Below are positions 52,305 to 62,590 of a stretch of 64,000 nucleotides of DNA, in pieces. Within the stretch, counting starts at the first letter, position 1. Every line of letters begins with the position of its first letter. Source of the DNA: Sphingobacterium mizutaii (GTDB lineage: Bacteria; Bacteroidota; Bacteroidia; Sphingobacteriales; Sphingobacteriaceae); NCBI RefSeq assembly GCF_900187125.1, contig NZ_LT906468.1, positions 1,426,001 to 1,490,000 of the forward strand. The letters run 5' to 3'. The notes under the pieces are model-generated. The model saw nothing but the letters and a program-made list of their open reading frames with translations. It made no database searches and was not told where the DNA came from. The position numbers were made by a program, and so were the translations under genes.

Positions 52305-53183
52305 TTAACCTAGTAGCTGCATCTCTGCATCTATGGCTGCTTTGGTTTTGTCGCTTACCGGAACCAATGGCAACCTAACATGGTCTTTGCCAATGCCTTT
52401 CTTTTCCAAGATGTATTTTACACCAGCTGGATTTCCTTCAATGAAACAAAGGTCAATGATCTTCAATAATTCCAAGTGAATGGCTCTGGCCTCCACATAA
52501 TTTCCTTCGCGGCATAAATGAGCCAAGGCAGAAACTTTGGTAGGGTAGGCATTGCCAACCACCGAAATAATTCCAGCGGCACCCATCGCCATCATCGGCA
52601 ATGTAACAGGATCATCCCCAGAAATCAACAGGAATTCCTTGGGTTTGTCACGAAGGATCTCACTGAATTGCGCAAAATTCCCTGAGGCCTCTTTGGTTGC
52701 CACGATATTCTTGAAATCCTTTGCCAAACGTACTGTGGTCGCCGGACTGATATTGCTGCCTGTACGTCCCGGTACGTTATACAGTATGATAGGAAGCTTG
52801 GAAGCCTCCGCAATCGCTTTATAATGCTGGTAAATTCCTTCTTGCGTAGGTTTATTATAGTATGGAGAAACCGAAAGGATTGCCACATAATCCAGGACTT
52901 CGAAGTTCTTGATCTGTTCAACGATTTCATAAGTATTGTTTCCGCCAATACCAGCTACCAATGGAATACGCTTATTGACGTGCTTCGAAGTAAATTGCCA
53001 CAGCTTCTTTCGTTCATCTTGGGTTAGGGTAGCTGTCTCGCCAGTGGTACCCAATGAAACCAAATAATCAATGCCTCCCTCAATCTGAAAATCTATCAGA
53101 TTGCCGAGGCTTTCGTAATCTACTGTGCCGTCTGCGTGAAATGGAGTGACTAATGCTACTCCCGCACCTTGAAGCTCGTTCAT
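52305..53183 (-). CDS. dapA: 4-hydroxy-tetrahydrodipicolinate synthase
   Basis: 292 residues, class I aldolase barrel. Schiff-base Lys164 in VATKEASG, Tyr135 and Arg140 in ILYNVPGRTG, and LGTTGETATL near residue 44. It joins pyruvate and aspartate semialdehyde, the first step to lysine and to diaminopimelate for the cell wall. 28 bp after ligA on the same strand. Confidence 0.95.
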   Translation of the reverse strand: MNELQGAGVALVTPFHADGTVDYESLGNLIDFQIEGGIDYLVSLGTTGETATLTQDERKKLWQFTSKHVNKRIPLVAGIGGNNTYEIVEQIKNFEVLDYVAILSVSPYYNKPTQEGIYQHYKAIAEASKLPIILYNVPGRTGSNISPATTVRLAKDFKNIVATKEASGNFAQFSEILRDKPKEFLLISGDDPVTLPMMAMGAAGIISVVGNAYPTKVSALAHLCREGNYVEARAIHLELLKIIDLCFIEGNPAGVKYILEKKGIGKDHVRLPLVPVSDKTKAAIDAEMQLLG

Positions 53184-53211
53184 CGTTTATGTATATTTAT
53201 TTATTTTATTC

Positions 53212-55269
<2,058 letters not shown>

Positions 55270-55352
55270 TTAAAACAAAAATTGATTGATTGCGCAAAGT
55301 GTTGCAAAACAATGTAATTAATGCAGGAAAAGATAATTCAGGACTTTAGCAA

Positions 55353-56384
55353 TTAATGGAAATTATTGTCATGAAGCTCGCTGTATTTATGGATATTATT
55401 CATATAATAATCCCAAATAATAGAATTTTTATATTGACCCTTTTTGTTCTCTTTTTGCGCATACTTCCTTCTTTTCTTTGCAGTTTTAAAGAAATTCTTG
55501 AAGAAATACTGATGACCTCGGCTTACAGCCCAAGCATCTGCCGTTTTTCCGTCAAAAAGAAATTTGATTAAGGCAAATAGATCCCACCATAATCGCAAGG
55601 ATATTTTCCAAATAGCAGCACCTACGGACAGGTTCTTCTGCATCATGACCAGATTGTTTCGGAAGTTGAGATAGGTTTTCTGCGGATTGCTGGTCTTTAA
55701 CGTTCCACCCCCCACATGATAGACGATAGAGTCTGGACAATAGCCAACTTTATACCCCATGCGCTTCAATCGCCAACACAGGTCTATTTCTTCAAAATGG
55801 GCAAAGAAATCGGCATCGAAGCCCTCAGCTTCTTTCCAAGCCTCGGATTTGATGAACAATGCAGCGCCCGTCGCCCAAAATACCTCTCGTGCATCATTGT
55901 ATTGGCCATGGTCTTTTTCTACTTTATCCAAGATCCGACCTCGGCAGAACGGAAACCCAAAATAATCTATATAGCCGCCAGCTGCTCCTGCATGTTCAAA
56001 CTCGCCTTTGCTATGGTACGCTTGGATTTTCGGTTGGCAAGCCACCATCAAGGGGTCCTGTTCCATGTAGGCAATCACAGGTTCCACCCAATTCTCCGAA
56101 ACTTCCACATCGGAATTCAATAGGATGAAATAATCCGCCTCCACCTGTTTCAACACCTCGTTATATCCACCAGCAAAACCTAAGTTCTCGCTGTTGCGAA
56201 TGATCTTGAACATCGGGAAGTTCTCTTCCACATACGTAATGGAATCATCGGTCGAACCATTGTCTCCGATAATGAACTCAATATTGGGGTATGTACTATT
56301 AAATACCGAAGGAAGGAATTTCTCTAAGAAATACTTCCCGTTCCAATTTAATATGACAACGGCAACTTTCGGGTAATTTGACAT
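55353..56384 (-). CDS. GT2-family glycosyltransferase, rhamnosyltransferase-like
   Basis: 343 residues. GT-A fold: VAVVILNWNGKYFLEKFLPS at the start, IGDNGSTDDS and the metal motif LLNSDVEVSE near residue 90; FWATGAALFIKSEAW near 175 is typical of the WbbL-type branch. It transfers an activated sugar to a glycan in the cytoplasm. It starts directly after the acyltransferase gene, so both are probably made together for lipopolysaccharide assembly. Confidence 0.88.
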   Translation of the reverse strand: MSNYPKVAVVILNWNGKYFLEKFLPSVFNSTYPNIEFIIGDNGSTDDSITYVEENFPMFKIIRNSENLGFAGGYNEVLKQVEADYFILLNSDVEVSENWVEPVIAYMEQDPLMVACQPKIQAYHSKGEFEHAGAAGGYIDYFGFPFCRGRILDKVEKDHGQYNDAREVFWATGAALFIKSEAWKEAEGFDADFFAHFEEIDLCWRLKRMGYKVGYCPDSIVYHVGGGTLKTSNPQKTYLNFRNNLVMMQKNLSVGAAIWKISLRLWWDLFALIKFLFDGKTADAWAVSRGHQYFFKNFFKTAKKRRKYAQKENKKGQYKNSIIWDYYMNNIHKYSELHDNNFH

Positions 56385-57251
56385 TTAATTTCTTCTTTTA
56401 CGCTTCCATCTGCGATGGGACCATAACCAATACGCCGGTTCCGAGCGAATGATCTCCTCCGTAAACCGGTTGTGGATATGGGTAATCTCATGTTCTGGAT
56501 ATTCATCTGGGTTTTCCACCAAGGTGGTAAACCTACAGCTGTAATAGCCTCTTTTTTCCTTCCGCCTGACCTCACAGAATACCACTGGAAATTTCGTCAA
56601 TCGTGAAATCCTTTCGGCACCTGTATAAACCAAGGTATCTTGGTTCAAAAATTCCATGAAATAATCAGAATCCTGATAGGTAGGTGTCTGGTCCGCTACA
56701 AACATACTAATATGTGGAACATTTTTCAACTTTATAATATGTCGTAAGATCTGCTTCATAGGGACCATTTCAGCTCCAAACCGCGAACGGATCTGATTAT
56801 GAATCTTATTGAACACTTTATTGTTTAAAGGTTTGTAGACAATCAGCTCCGGAACATCCATCATCAAAGACAGCCGATGGATCGATAGCTCCCAATTTCC
56901 ATAATGGGAGGTCACCCCAATGACCCCTTTTCCTTGCTCTGTATATTGATACACTTCCTCCGGATTCAATAATTCAATCCGCTTGATGACCTCTTCGGGT
57001 TTGATGGTCGCCATTTTTACAGATTCAACCAACAAGTCCGGAAAATACCGGTAAAATTTATAGGCGATGTCTTTGACTTCCTCCTCAGATTTCTCTGGAA
57101 ATGCATTTCTCAGGTTATCGAAAACCACTTTCTTGCGATAACCGAACACATAGTAAATCAAGACGAAAAGAAAATCGGAGATCAGGTAAAGGCACCAAAA
57201 GGGCAGGAGTGATATTAAATACAATGTCCCGTAAATTAGTTTTTCCTTCAT
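56385..57251 (-). CDS. LpxL/HtrB-family lipid A acyltransferase
   Basis: 288 residues from ATG 57251; an upstream in-frame ATG at 57284 adds a poor leader. N-terminal membrane helix (about 7-35), then the HX4E acyltransferase motif SHYGNWEL (His116, Glu121) and the FVADQTPTYQDSDYFMEFL segment. It adds a secondary acyl chain to lipid A at the inner membrane. Divergent from wbqC. Confidence 0.88.
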   Translation of the reverse strand: MKEKLIYGTLYLISLLPFWCLYLISDFLFVLIYYVFGYRKKVVFDNLRNAFPEKSEEEVKDIAYKFYRYFPDLLVESVKMATIKPEEVIKRIELLNPEEVYQYTEQGKGVIGVTSHYGNWELSIHRLSLMMDVPELIVYKPLNNKVFNKIHNQIRSRFGAEMVPMKQILRHIIKLKNVPHISMFVADQTPTYQDSDYFMEFLNQDTLVYTGAERISRLTKFPVVFCEVRRKEKRGYYSCRFTTLVENPDEYPEHEITHIHNRFTEEIIRSEPAYWLWSHRRWKRKRRN

Positions 57252-57291
57252 GCCTATTTTAAAGTACTTTACAAATATCCCCAAATAAAGT

Positions 57292-57299
57292 TATTTTTG
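57292..57299 (+). promoter_or_regulatory. -7 element of the wbqC promoter
   Basis: TATTTTTG, with TTTA near 57268-57271 about 20 bp upstream, a fair Bacteroidota promoter. The ATG is 27 bases downstream. Confidence 0.5.
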
Positions 57300-57326
57300 C
57301 GGACAATTTGAAGTGAATATTCGTTT

Positions 57327-57938
57327 ATGTCAACAGGAATCCTTTTACCGGCACTCTACCTGCCCAATATCAGTTATTTACAAACCATAAAAAATAACGA
57401 TGGTCCCATTGTCGTGGAACAGTTTGAGAACTTTCCCAAACAGACCTTCCGTACAAGAACCCAAATTGCCACGGCTAATGGTGTTCTGGATTTGTTAGTG
57501 CCTATTCAGCACGGGAAAAAACAAAGGCAGGTCATGAAGGATGTATTGATCAATTATGACCATCCATGGCAAAGACTGCATTGGTTAAGCCTTCAGACAG
57601 CCTATCGTAGTTCTGCCTATTTTGAGTTCTATGAGGATGACTTCCGCGGATTTTACGAAAAGGAATACAGCCATCTCCTGGAATTCCATGTAGACCAATT
57701 AAAGTTGATCCTTAAATTACTCAAGATAAACCGTGAAATATTGCTAAGCGAAAAATATGAAGTGGAATCGCCAAACGAAATAGATTATCGAAAGGCCATT
57801 CACCCTAAAATGCCCTCATTGCTTCAGCAACAAAAGCCATATTATCAGTTATTTGAGGATAAGAATGGATTTCTACCTGATTTGAGCATCATCGATCTTT
57901 TATTCAGTCAAGGACCGCAGTCGAAAAACTATTTCTAA
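57327..57938 (+). CDS. WbqC-like protein
   Basis: 203 residues, full-length WbqC-like family: LPALYLPNISYLQTI at the start, FRTRTQIATANGVLDLLVPI and WQRLHWLSLQTAYRSSAYFEFYEDDF near 95. The family appears in polysaccharide and glycan clusters; the reaction is unknown. It faces two envelope genes. Confidence 0.85.
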   Translation: MSTGILLPALYLPNISYLQTIKNNDGPIVVEQFENFPKQTFRTRTQIATANGVLDLLVPIQHGKKQRQVMKDVLINYDHPWQRLHWLSLQTAYRSSAYFEFYEDDFRGFYEKEYSHLLEFHVDQLKLILKLLKINREILLSEKYEVESPNEIDYRKAIHPKMPSLLQQQKPYYQLFEDKNGFLPDLSIIDLLFSQGPQSKNYF

Positions 57939-58006
57939 TCAGTTTTTGTTTTCTTCTTGAAACAATTTCTTTATGTTTAGCGTTCTGTTTTTAAACCGTC
58001 TATTTC

Positions 58007-58657
58007 ATGAAGAAAATTGTATTGATCTGCTTCTGCTTTTTTATGGCAATTTCAGCATTTTCACAAACGGGTGCTGATACCCTACATTACCGTAAAGTGT
58101 ATTACTTTGGAGGGACTGGACTTTCATTCCCTTTGGGGAAGACTAAGAATGTCCTGACCACAAAGCTATTTACCGGAAGCATGGGGTTGGATATTTCTCT
58201 GAAAAATCCTAAATACTACCTGCAGCCCACCTTATATATGTTGAGCTTTGGCTACGATCAATTGCTGGATGATACAGAATACAACCGTGTCTTAAAAAAT
58301 GCGCGTTCTACGATGTATGTGCTGAGTTTAGCTGGAGGGATGCGTAGACAATGGGAACGCTTGAATACCTATGCGTACCTGGGTCCATCCGGAGCCTTGA
58401 ATATGGAACCACGTTCGGAAGATAAGGGTGATGGGACGGTGGAGCTTAATTATGAATATAGTATTTCACCAGCCATCAAAATGGGAATTGGTTCAGATTA
58501 TAAATTCAAGGGATTCTTCTTGGGGATGGAAGTCGGATACATGCACAATTTTAGGAAAATGCAGGGCAATCCGGTGCATGTGCTTTCAATAATGGTCGGT
58601 TTAAAATCCGATATCACTAAATTAAGTGATAAAGTCGTCGAAGTTATTTCAAAATAA
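58007..58657 (+). CDS. exported beta-barrel-like protein of unknown function
   Basis: 216 residues with signal peptide (ending AFSQ). The mature part has alternating hydrophobic strands and glycines (KVYYFGGTGLSFPLGKT, VLSLAGGMRRQWERLNTYAY, FKGFFLGMEVGYMHN), typical of small outer membrane barrels. It ends before a noncoding region with paired hairpin RNAs. No family recognised. Confidence 0.75.
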   Translation: MKKIVLICFCFFMAISAFSQTGADTLHYRKVYYFGGTGLSFPLGKTKNVLTTKLFTGSMGLDISLKNPKYYLQPTLYMLSFGYDQLLDDTEYNRVLKNARSTMYVLSLAGGMRRQWERLNTYAYLGPSGALNMEPRSEDKGDGTVELNYEYSISPAIKMGIGSDYKFKGFFLGMEVGYMHNFRKMQGNPVHVLSIMVGLKSDITKLSDKVVEVISK

Positions 58658-58784
58658 TATAAAACTATTTAACTGAAAATCAATTGATTATAAGTTTTCT
58701 TCAAAAAAAGAGGTTGTTTTTTTACGATTTCATACAATATGGCAAGGTATATGTCGTTAATACACTATCTAGATAAATAGAAAA

Positions 58785-58842
58785 TATTTAGGTTAATAAT
58801 TGGTTTGGTAAAATACCTGGAGTTCTCCGCTCCGGGTATTTT
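58785..58842 (+). ncRNA. candidate short hairpin RNA, copy 1
   Basis: A block identical over 22 bases to the copy at 58940-58961 runs 58787-58808 and is followed by AAAATACCTGGAG (58810-58822), a 7-base loop and CTCCGGGTATTTT (58830-58842), a stem with one G-T and a T-run. It looks like a very short transcript with its own terminator. Function unknown. Confidence 0.55.
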
Positions 58843-58936
58843 TGTTTTTAAATCTTTCGAAAAAAAAATAAAAAAATTTCAATCCCTTATAATAAAGCGT
58901 TTTAGTTACCGTTTAGATAGTAAATTCATAATTTCA

Positions 58937-58995
58937 TAATTTAGGTTAATAATTGGTTTGGAAAAATACCTGAGATCCCCATCTCAGGTATTTTT
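58937..58995 (+). ncRNA. candidate short hairpin RNA, copy 2
   Basis: Shares the 22-base 5' block, then AAAAATACCTGAGAT (58962-58976), loop CCCC and ATCTCAGGTATTTTT (58981-58995), a perfect stem. Compared with copy 1 the inner stem differs on both sides in a compensating way. No start codon or ORF fits. The AT-rich region before each copy may be a promoter. Confidence 0.55.
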
Positions 58996-59097
58996 ATTTT
59001 ATGGATGCCTAGAAACGATAAGTTTTTAACCGGTCGTGTCATCAGCCTGAGGGTGAAACGAAGGTTCCTGGAACTGTCTGCTGTTTATTTTTTGAAA

Positions 59098-59245
59098 ACC
59101 CCTAGCGGGGGCGGAATATTTGTAGAAAGGTAAATCGCTAGACGTATAACCCCTAGCGGGGGTGAAATATTTTTCACCTCCGCTGGGGGTTGTCCGTTAT
59201 TATCCTTCATTGACCTACAAAGATTCCACCCCTTCCAGGGGTTTA
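59098..59245. repeat. cluster of CCCCTAGCGGGGG intergenic repeats
   Basis: AACCCCTAGCGGGGG occurs at 59098-59112 and 59151-59165, each followed by GGAATATTT or TGAAATATTT. An inverted relative CACCTCCGCTGGGGGTT is at 59177-59193 and CCACCCCTTCCAGGGGTTT at 59226-59244. At 59279-59310 lies a TCTCCGAGATGCTTCGTTC motif, with a diverged relative inverted at 59038-59070. Such units are scattered in many Bacteroidota genomes. The gap 58658-59365 has no credible gene. Confidence 0.7.
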
Positions 59246-59365
59246 GTAAATGATCCATTTATTTTTGAAGGTTCACATTTCTCCGAGATGCTTCGTTCCT
59301 CAGCATGACACTAAAAACTTTAACTAAATCACATTGACCCCATGGGGTTCTATCCCCCCCCATTT

Positions 59366-59980
59366 TTACTCCTCCTCAAAATTATATTTCAAATCCCTAA
59401 AGTAATACACCTTATCCCTGATATTGATCTCTCGCAGAACCCGGCAAGGATTTCCTGCCGCGACCACATTTTCTGGAATATCCTTGGTCACAACCGATCC
59501 CGACCCAATCACTGTATTGCTGCCGATTTTCACACCAGGGTTGATCACCGTATTGCCTCCGATCCAGACATTGTCACCAATTTCAATCGGTAGGGCATAT
59601 TCCCAACCTTCAACCCGCAATACCGGATCTACTGGATGCCCAGCCGTAAACAAGCTCACGTTAGGTGCGATCATTACATTGTCTCCAATCTTTACTTGGG
59701 CACAATCCAAAATGGTCAGGTTATAGTTGGAATAGAAGTTATCACCGATTTCAATATTGTATCCATAATCACAGTAGAATGGTGGCTCAATAAAGAATCG
59801 GGAAGTGGTCTTCCCAAACAATTGTTTGATGATCTGGTTTCTCGCCTTGATCTTTGTAGGGTCCATTAAATTGAACTTCTGTAATTCCAATTTGGCATGT
59901 TGCCTCTCCTTAAATAGTTCATCTCCCGAAGCGATATAAGGTTCGCCTGCGATCATCTTTTCTTTTGAGCTTTTATTCAT
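59366..59980 (-). CDS. sugar O-acetyltransferase, maltose/galactoside type
   Basis: 204 residues. N-terminal helical cap (KMIAGEPYIASGDELFKERQHAKLELQKFN), then a left-handed beta-helix of hexapeptide repeats (IGDNVMIAPNVSLFTAGHPV, IEIGDNVWIGGNTVINPGVKIG, TVIGSGSVVTKDIPENVVAAGNPCRVL). His in FTAGHP fits the catalytic base. It acetylates sugars from acetyl-CoA. The nearest gene pair is on the same strand but far. Confidence 0.88.
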   Translation of the reverse strand: MNKSSKEKMIAGEPYIASGDELFKERQHAKLELQKFNLMDPTKIKARNQIIKQLFGKTTSRFFIEPPFYCDYGYNIEIGDNFYSNYNLTILDCAQVKIGDNVMIAPNVSLFTAGHPVDPVLRVEGWEYALPIEIGDNVWIGGNTVINPGVKIGSNTVIGSGSVVTKDIPENVVAAGNPCRVLREINIRDKVYYFRDLKYNFEEE

Positions 59981-60120
59981 CTGCTATGTCTTGTTGATTA
60001 CTGATTTAATATACAAAAAATGGCTGGTTCGGAGCAAAATTAGCGGCATTGCTGGTTGAATTTGGTTGGTTATGGATAAGATTTTGGCTAAGGATAAGCT
60101 TCGAGAGAAGCTTTACCCTG

Positions 60121-60160
60121 ATTCGAGCCATATTCGGAAAATTCGAAATATGTCTCGAAT
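60121..60160 (+). repeat. 40-base stem-loop repeat, copy 2
   Basis: 36 of 40 bases match 7921-7960. Pairing is 13 of 15 with two mismatches. The rest of the intergenic stretch 59981-60277 shows no gene and no other clear element. Confidence 0.75.
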
Positions 60161-60277
60161 ATGGTTGAGCTTTAACAGGGTGGATTGGCTAAAAAACTTT
60201 CTTTCTAAGCTATGGATGGGAGCTTTGAAATAGATGGTAATGTAGTTCGTCTGATCGATTGGAGATTATTGTTGATC

Positions 60278-60305
60278 AAAAAAGGCCCCGAATTTCTCGA
60301 GGCCT
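60278..60305 (-). terminator. terminator of the nitroreductase gene
   Basis: On the minus strand AGGCCTCG (60305-60298) pairs with CGGGGCCT (60290-60283) with one G-T, then T residues. It lies 24 bp after the stop codon. Confidence 0.75.
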
Positions 60306-60328
60306 CTTCAAATATGTTGGATGAAATT

Positions 60329-60961
60329 TTAGTTTTTGCTGATTACAAAGTTCTCTTTGGTAATCCTAACTTTCTTCAAGTTGACCAACCAATCATTGGA
60401 TTCATCGCGGTGACCTAATGCCAAGATGGTTACGGAACGTAATCCTAATTCGTCCAGGCCTAGGAATTGGTCTAGCGCCAGGCTATCAAAACCTTCCATT
60501 GGCGTGGCATCAACGCGTTGCTCAGCTGCTGCTGCAATAGCGATTCCAAAACCTATATAGGCTTGACGTGCAGCATGTGCAAAATGTTGGTCTTTCGTCT
60601 GACTGTTGAACCTGGCCATTAGGCTGTTTTTATAATCATTTGCGAACCCTGGAGCCAATCCGCGTTCTTGCTCTTGTTGTAAGAACACAGAATCCACACG
60701 TTCCTGTGTATATTCATCGTATGCCGCGAATACCAATAAGTGTGAAGAATCAACGATTTGCGATTGGTTATAAGCCAAAGGAAGAATCTGTTCTTTGATC
60801 TCTTGGTTGCTGATTTCGATGACCTTGAAAGGATGTAAGCCCGAAGAGGTGGGTGCAAGTCTAGCTGCCTCGATGATATAATCTATTTTCTCTTGTTCTA
60901 CAGCCGCTCCTGTCATTTTTTTAGTAGCGTATCTCCATTGTAAATCTTGTAGTAAGCTCAT
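60329..60961 (-). CDS. NAD(P)H-dependent nitroreductase, NfsB-like
   Basis: 210 residues, FMN nitroreductase fold. RYATKKMTGAAVEQEKIDYIIEAARLAPTSSGLHPFKVI has the FMN-binding Arg/Ser pattern; QAYIGFGIAIAAAAEQRVDATPMEGFD near residue 145 is the family signature. It reduces nitro or quinone compounds with NAD(P)H. It follows the TetR gene by 29 bp, so it is probably repressed by it. Confidence 0.9.
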   Translation of the reverse strand: MSLLQDLQWRYATKKMTGAAVEQEKIDYIIEAARLAPTSSGLHPFKVIEISNQEIKEQILPLAYNQSQIVDSSHLLVFAAYDEYTQERVDSVFLQQEQERGLAPGFANDYKNSLMARFNSQTKDQHFAHAARQAYIGFGIAIAAAAEQRVDATPMEGFDSLALDQFLGLDELGLRSVTILALGHRDESNDWLVNLKKVRITKENFVISKN

Positions 60962-60990
60962 TCTCTTAAAATTTATGATAGTGTTTCATG

Positions 60991-61593
60991 TTAAACCAAT
61001 ATGGATTTTATATAGCCTTCAATAGCGTCTTTAAGGACGGCTGAGGGGCAGATGTTCTCTTTGCTGTTCAAGGCTAGCAGGTCCATGGCGACAATACCAT
61101 GCAGGATAGACCAAAGGGTCTTCAGTTTCAGGTATCGGTCCAGGTCTGTCTTGCCACTTGCTAGGATCGCTTCATCGATCAAGGCTAACATCAGGTTGGA
61201 TACCTTTTTGATTTCTTCCGATTCATTGGTTTTTTCACAAGTTGGGATTCCCAGGCCAAACATAATCTCATAATGTTTCGGGAAGTTCACTGCGAATAAC
61301 CAATAGCCTAATGAAAGCTGTTTGATCTTAGTGTTGATGCTTTCTTTCGTGTCAATTTCGTGGTTGATGGACTCCAATAAATTAATGAAACCTTCCTGGA
61401 CGAAATGAGCGGAAATAGCCTCTTTATTCTCAAAATGCTTGTAGATCACAGGGACAGAATACTCGATGGCATCGGCAATCTTTCGGATAGAAAGTGCTGC
61501 CCAACCTTCTTTTTCGACGATTTCACGGGAGCAGGTTATGATCTGTTCCTTGAGTTCTTGTTGTTGTCTGAGTTTTCTTTCTGTAAGTCCCAT
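60991..61593 (-). CDS. TetR-family regulator of the nitroreductase operon
   Basis: 200 residues from ATG 61593; an upstream frame extension lies in the promoter. HTH is IIEKEGWAALSIRKIADAIEYSVPVIYKHFENKEAI in form (KIADAIEYSVPVIYKHF). The C-terminal half binds an unknown ligand. A TTTG-20 bp-TACTTTTG promoter and a palindrome TAACA-C-TGTTA between it and the ATG point to autoregulation. Confidence 0.88.
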   Translation of the reverse strand: MGLTERKLRQQQELKEQIITCSREIVEKEGWAALSIRKIADAIEYSVPVIYKHFENKEAISAHFVQEGFINLLESINHEIDTKESINTKIKQLSLGYWLFAVNFPKHYEIMFGLGIPTCEKTNESEEIKKVSNLMLALIDEAILASGKTDLDRYLKLKTLWSILHGIVAMDLLALNSKENICPSAVLKDAIEGYIKSILV

Positions 61594-61605
61594 TATGCAT
61601 TTTGT

Positions 61606-61616
61606 TAACAGTGTTA
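61606..61616 (-). promoter_or_regulatory. palindromic operator candidate of the TetR-nitroreductase operon
   Basis: TAACA, one base, TGTTA forms a perfect palindrome with a central C, two bases downstream of the -7 box and about 13 bases before the ATG, over the expected start of transcription. This is where an autorepressing TetR protein would bind. Confidence 0.5.
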
Positions 61617-61617
61617 G

Positions 61618-61649
61618 CAAAAGTAACAATGATATTTATATGTTGCAAA
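61618..61649 (-). promoter_or_regulatory. promoter of the TetR-nitroreductase operon
   Basis: On the minus strand -33 TTTG is at 61649-61646 and -7 TACTTTTG at 61625-61618, 20 bp apart: the best promoter match in the window. Confidence 0.8.
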
Positions 61650-61712
61650 CATATACTTAAAACAAACATCAAAATGACAATTAGCTTCGGGAAATAAGTT
61701 TTAACTTTAAGG

Positions 61713-62582
61713 ATGAACTTCTTAAAAAGTAAACGCAAAGTATCATTGGTCTTAGGAAGCGGCGGAGCTCGTGGACTGGTTCAAATAGGGGTTATCCGTA
61801 GTTTAGAAGAGAAAGGATATGAAATCGATGAGGTGGTAGGTTGTTCGATTGGTTCTTTGATTGGCGCTGCCTATGTCGAAGGGAAAATGGGGAAACTGGA
61901 AGATTGGATGCGGTCGATTACCCGAAGGCAGGTCTTTAAACTGATGGATTTTACGAATCCAAAGTTTGGCTTGCTCAAAGGCGAGAGGGTCTTTGAGTCC
62001 TTGAAGGAAATCTTTCCGGACAAGAACATCGAAGATATGGATATTCCATTCCGGGCCATCGCTACGGATATGGTAAGTGAAAAAGAAGTGGTGTTCGATA
62101 AGGGGAGCGTTTACAAAGCTATTCGTGCTTCAATAGCCATTCCAGCTGTGTTTACCAGTATAGAAAGTGAAGACTGGAATCTGGTGGATGGAGGCGTAAT
62201 CAATCCTTTACCCATCAATTATGTGCGAAGGAAAAGAAGGAACATTATCATTGCCGTGAATCTGGATGGGAAACCTGATGCTGAATATGGCCCATACAAT
62301 GGCGCCAAGGGATTGAATGCGCTTTCGATGTTGCAGGAATCCTATTTTATGATGCGGAGACGATTGAGCCAATTGTCTGTTGAATTGTACAAGCCCGATT
62401 ATGTGATCAATATCCCCCATAATATCGCTGGGATATGGGACTATGACAAAGCTTCTTTTATGATCGAGAAAGGTAAGGAACTTACGGATAAGGTGGTCCC
62501 TGATGTGCCCATCAAGAAGAAAGAGGCTAAGAAGAAAAATAAGTCTCCTAAAGAAAAAGAGAAAGAAAAAGAGGTCGTTTAA
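61713..62582 (+). CDS. patatin-like phospholipase, RssA type
   Basis: 289 residues. Oxyanion loop GSGGARG (15-21), nucleophile Ser45 in GCSIGSLIG and catalytic Asp159 in VDGGVINPL, the complete Ser-Asp dyad. The Lys/Glu-rich tail (KKKEAKKKNKSPKEKEKEKE) is unusual and is encoded partly by the T-tract complement of the next gene's terminator. It cleaves acyl chains from phospholipids. -7-like TAACTTTA lies 3 bases before the ATG. Confidence 0.9.
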   Translation: MNFLKSKRKVSLVLGSGGARGLVQIGVIRSLEEKGYEIDEVVGCSIGSLIGAAYVEGKMGKLEDWMRSITRRQVFKLMDFTNPKFGLLKGERVFESLKEIFPDKNIEDMDIPFRAIATDMVSEKEVVFDKGSVYKAIRASIAIPAVFTSIESEDWNLVDGGVINPLPINYVRRKRRNIIIAVNLDGKPDAEYGPYNGAKGLNALSMLQESYFMMRRRLSQLSVELYKPDYVINIPHNIAGIWDYDKASFMIEKGKELTDKVVPDVPIKKKEAKKKNKSPKEKEKEKEVV

Positions 62583-62590
62583 TCGACCTC
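62571..62590 (-). terminator. terminator hairpin lying over two convergent stop codons
   Basis: GAGGTCG 62571-62577 and CGACCTC 62584-62590 pair over seven bases; the patatin stop and the hydrolase stop overlap in the loop by 4 bp. On the minus strand a T-run follows, so it is a terminator for the hydrolase gene. Confidence 0.7.

Noticed and set aside
60212..60418. 68-codon plus-strand frame
   Set aside because: It overlaps the nitroreductase terminator and the gene end on the other strand.
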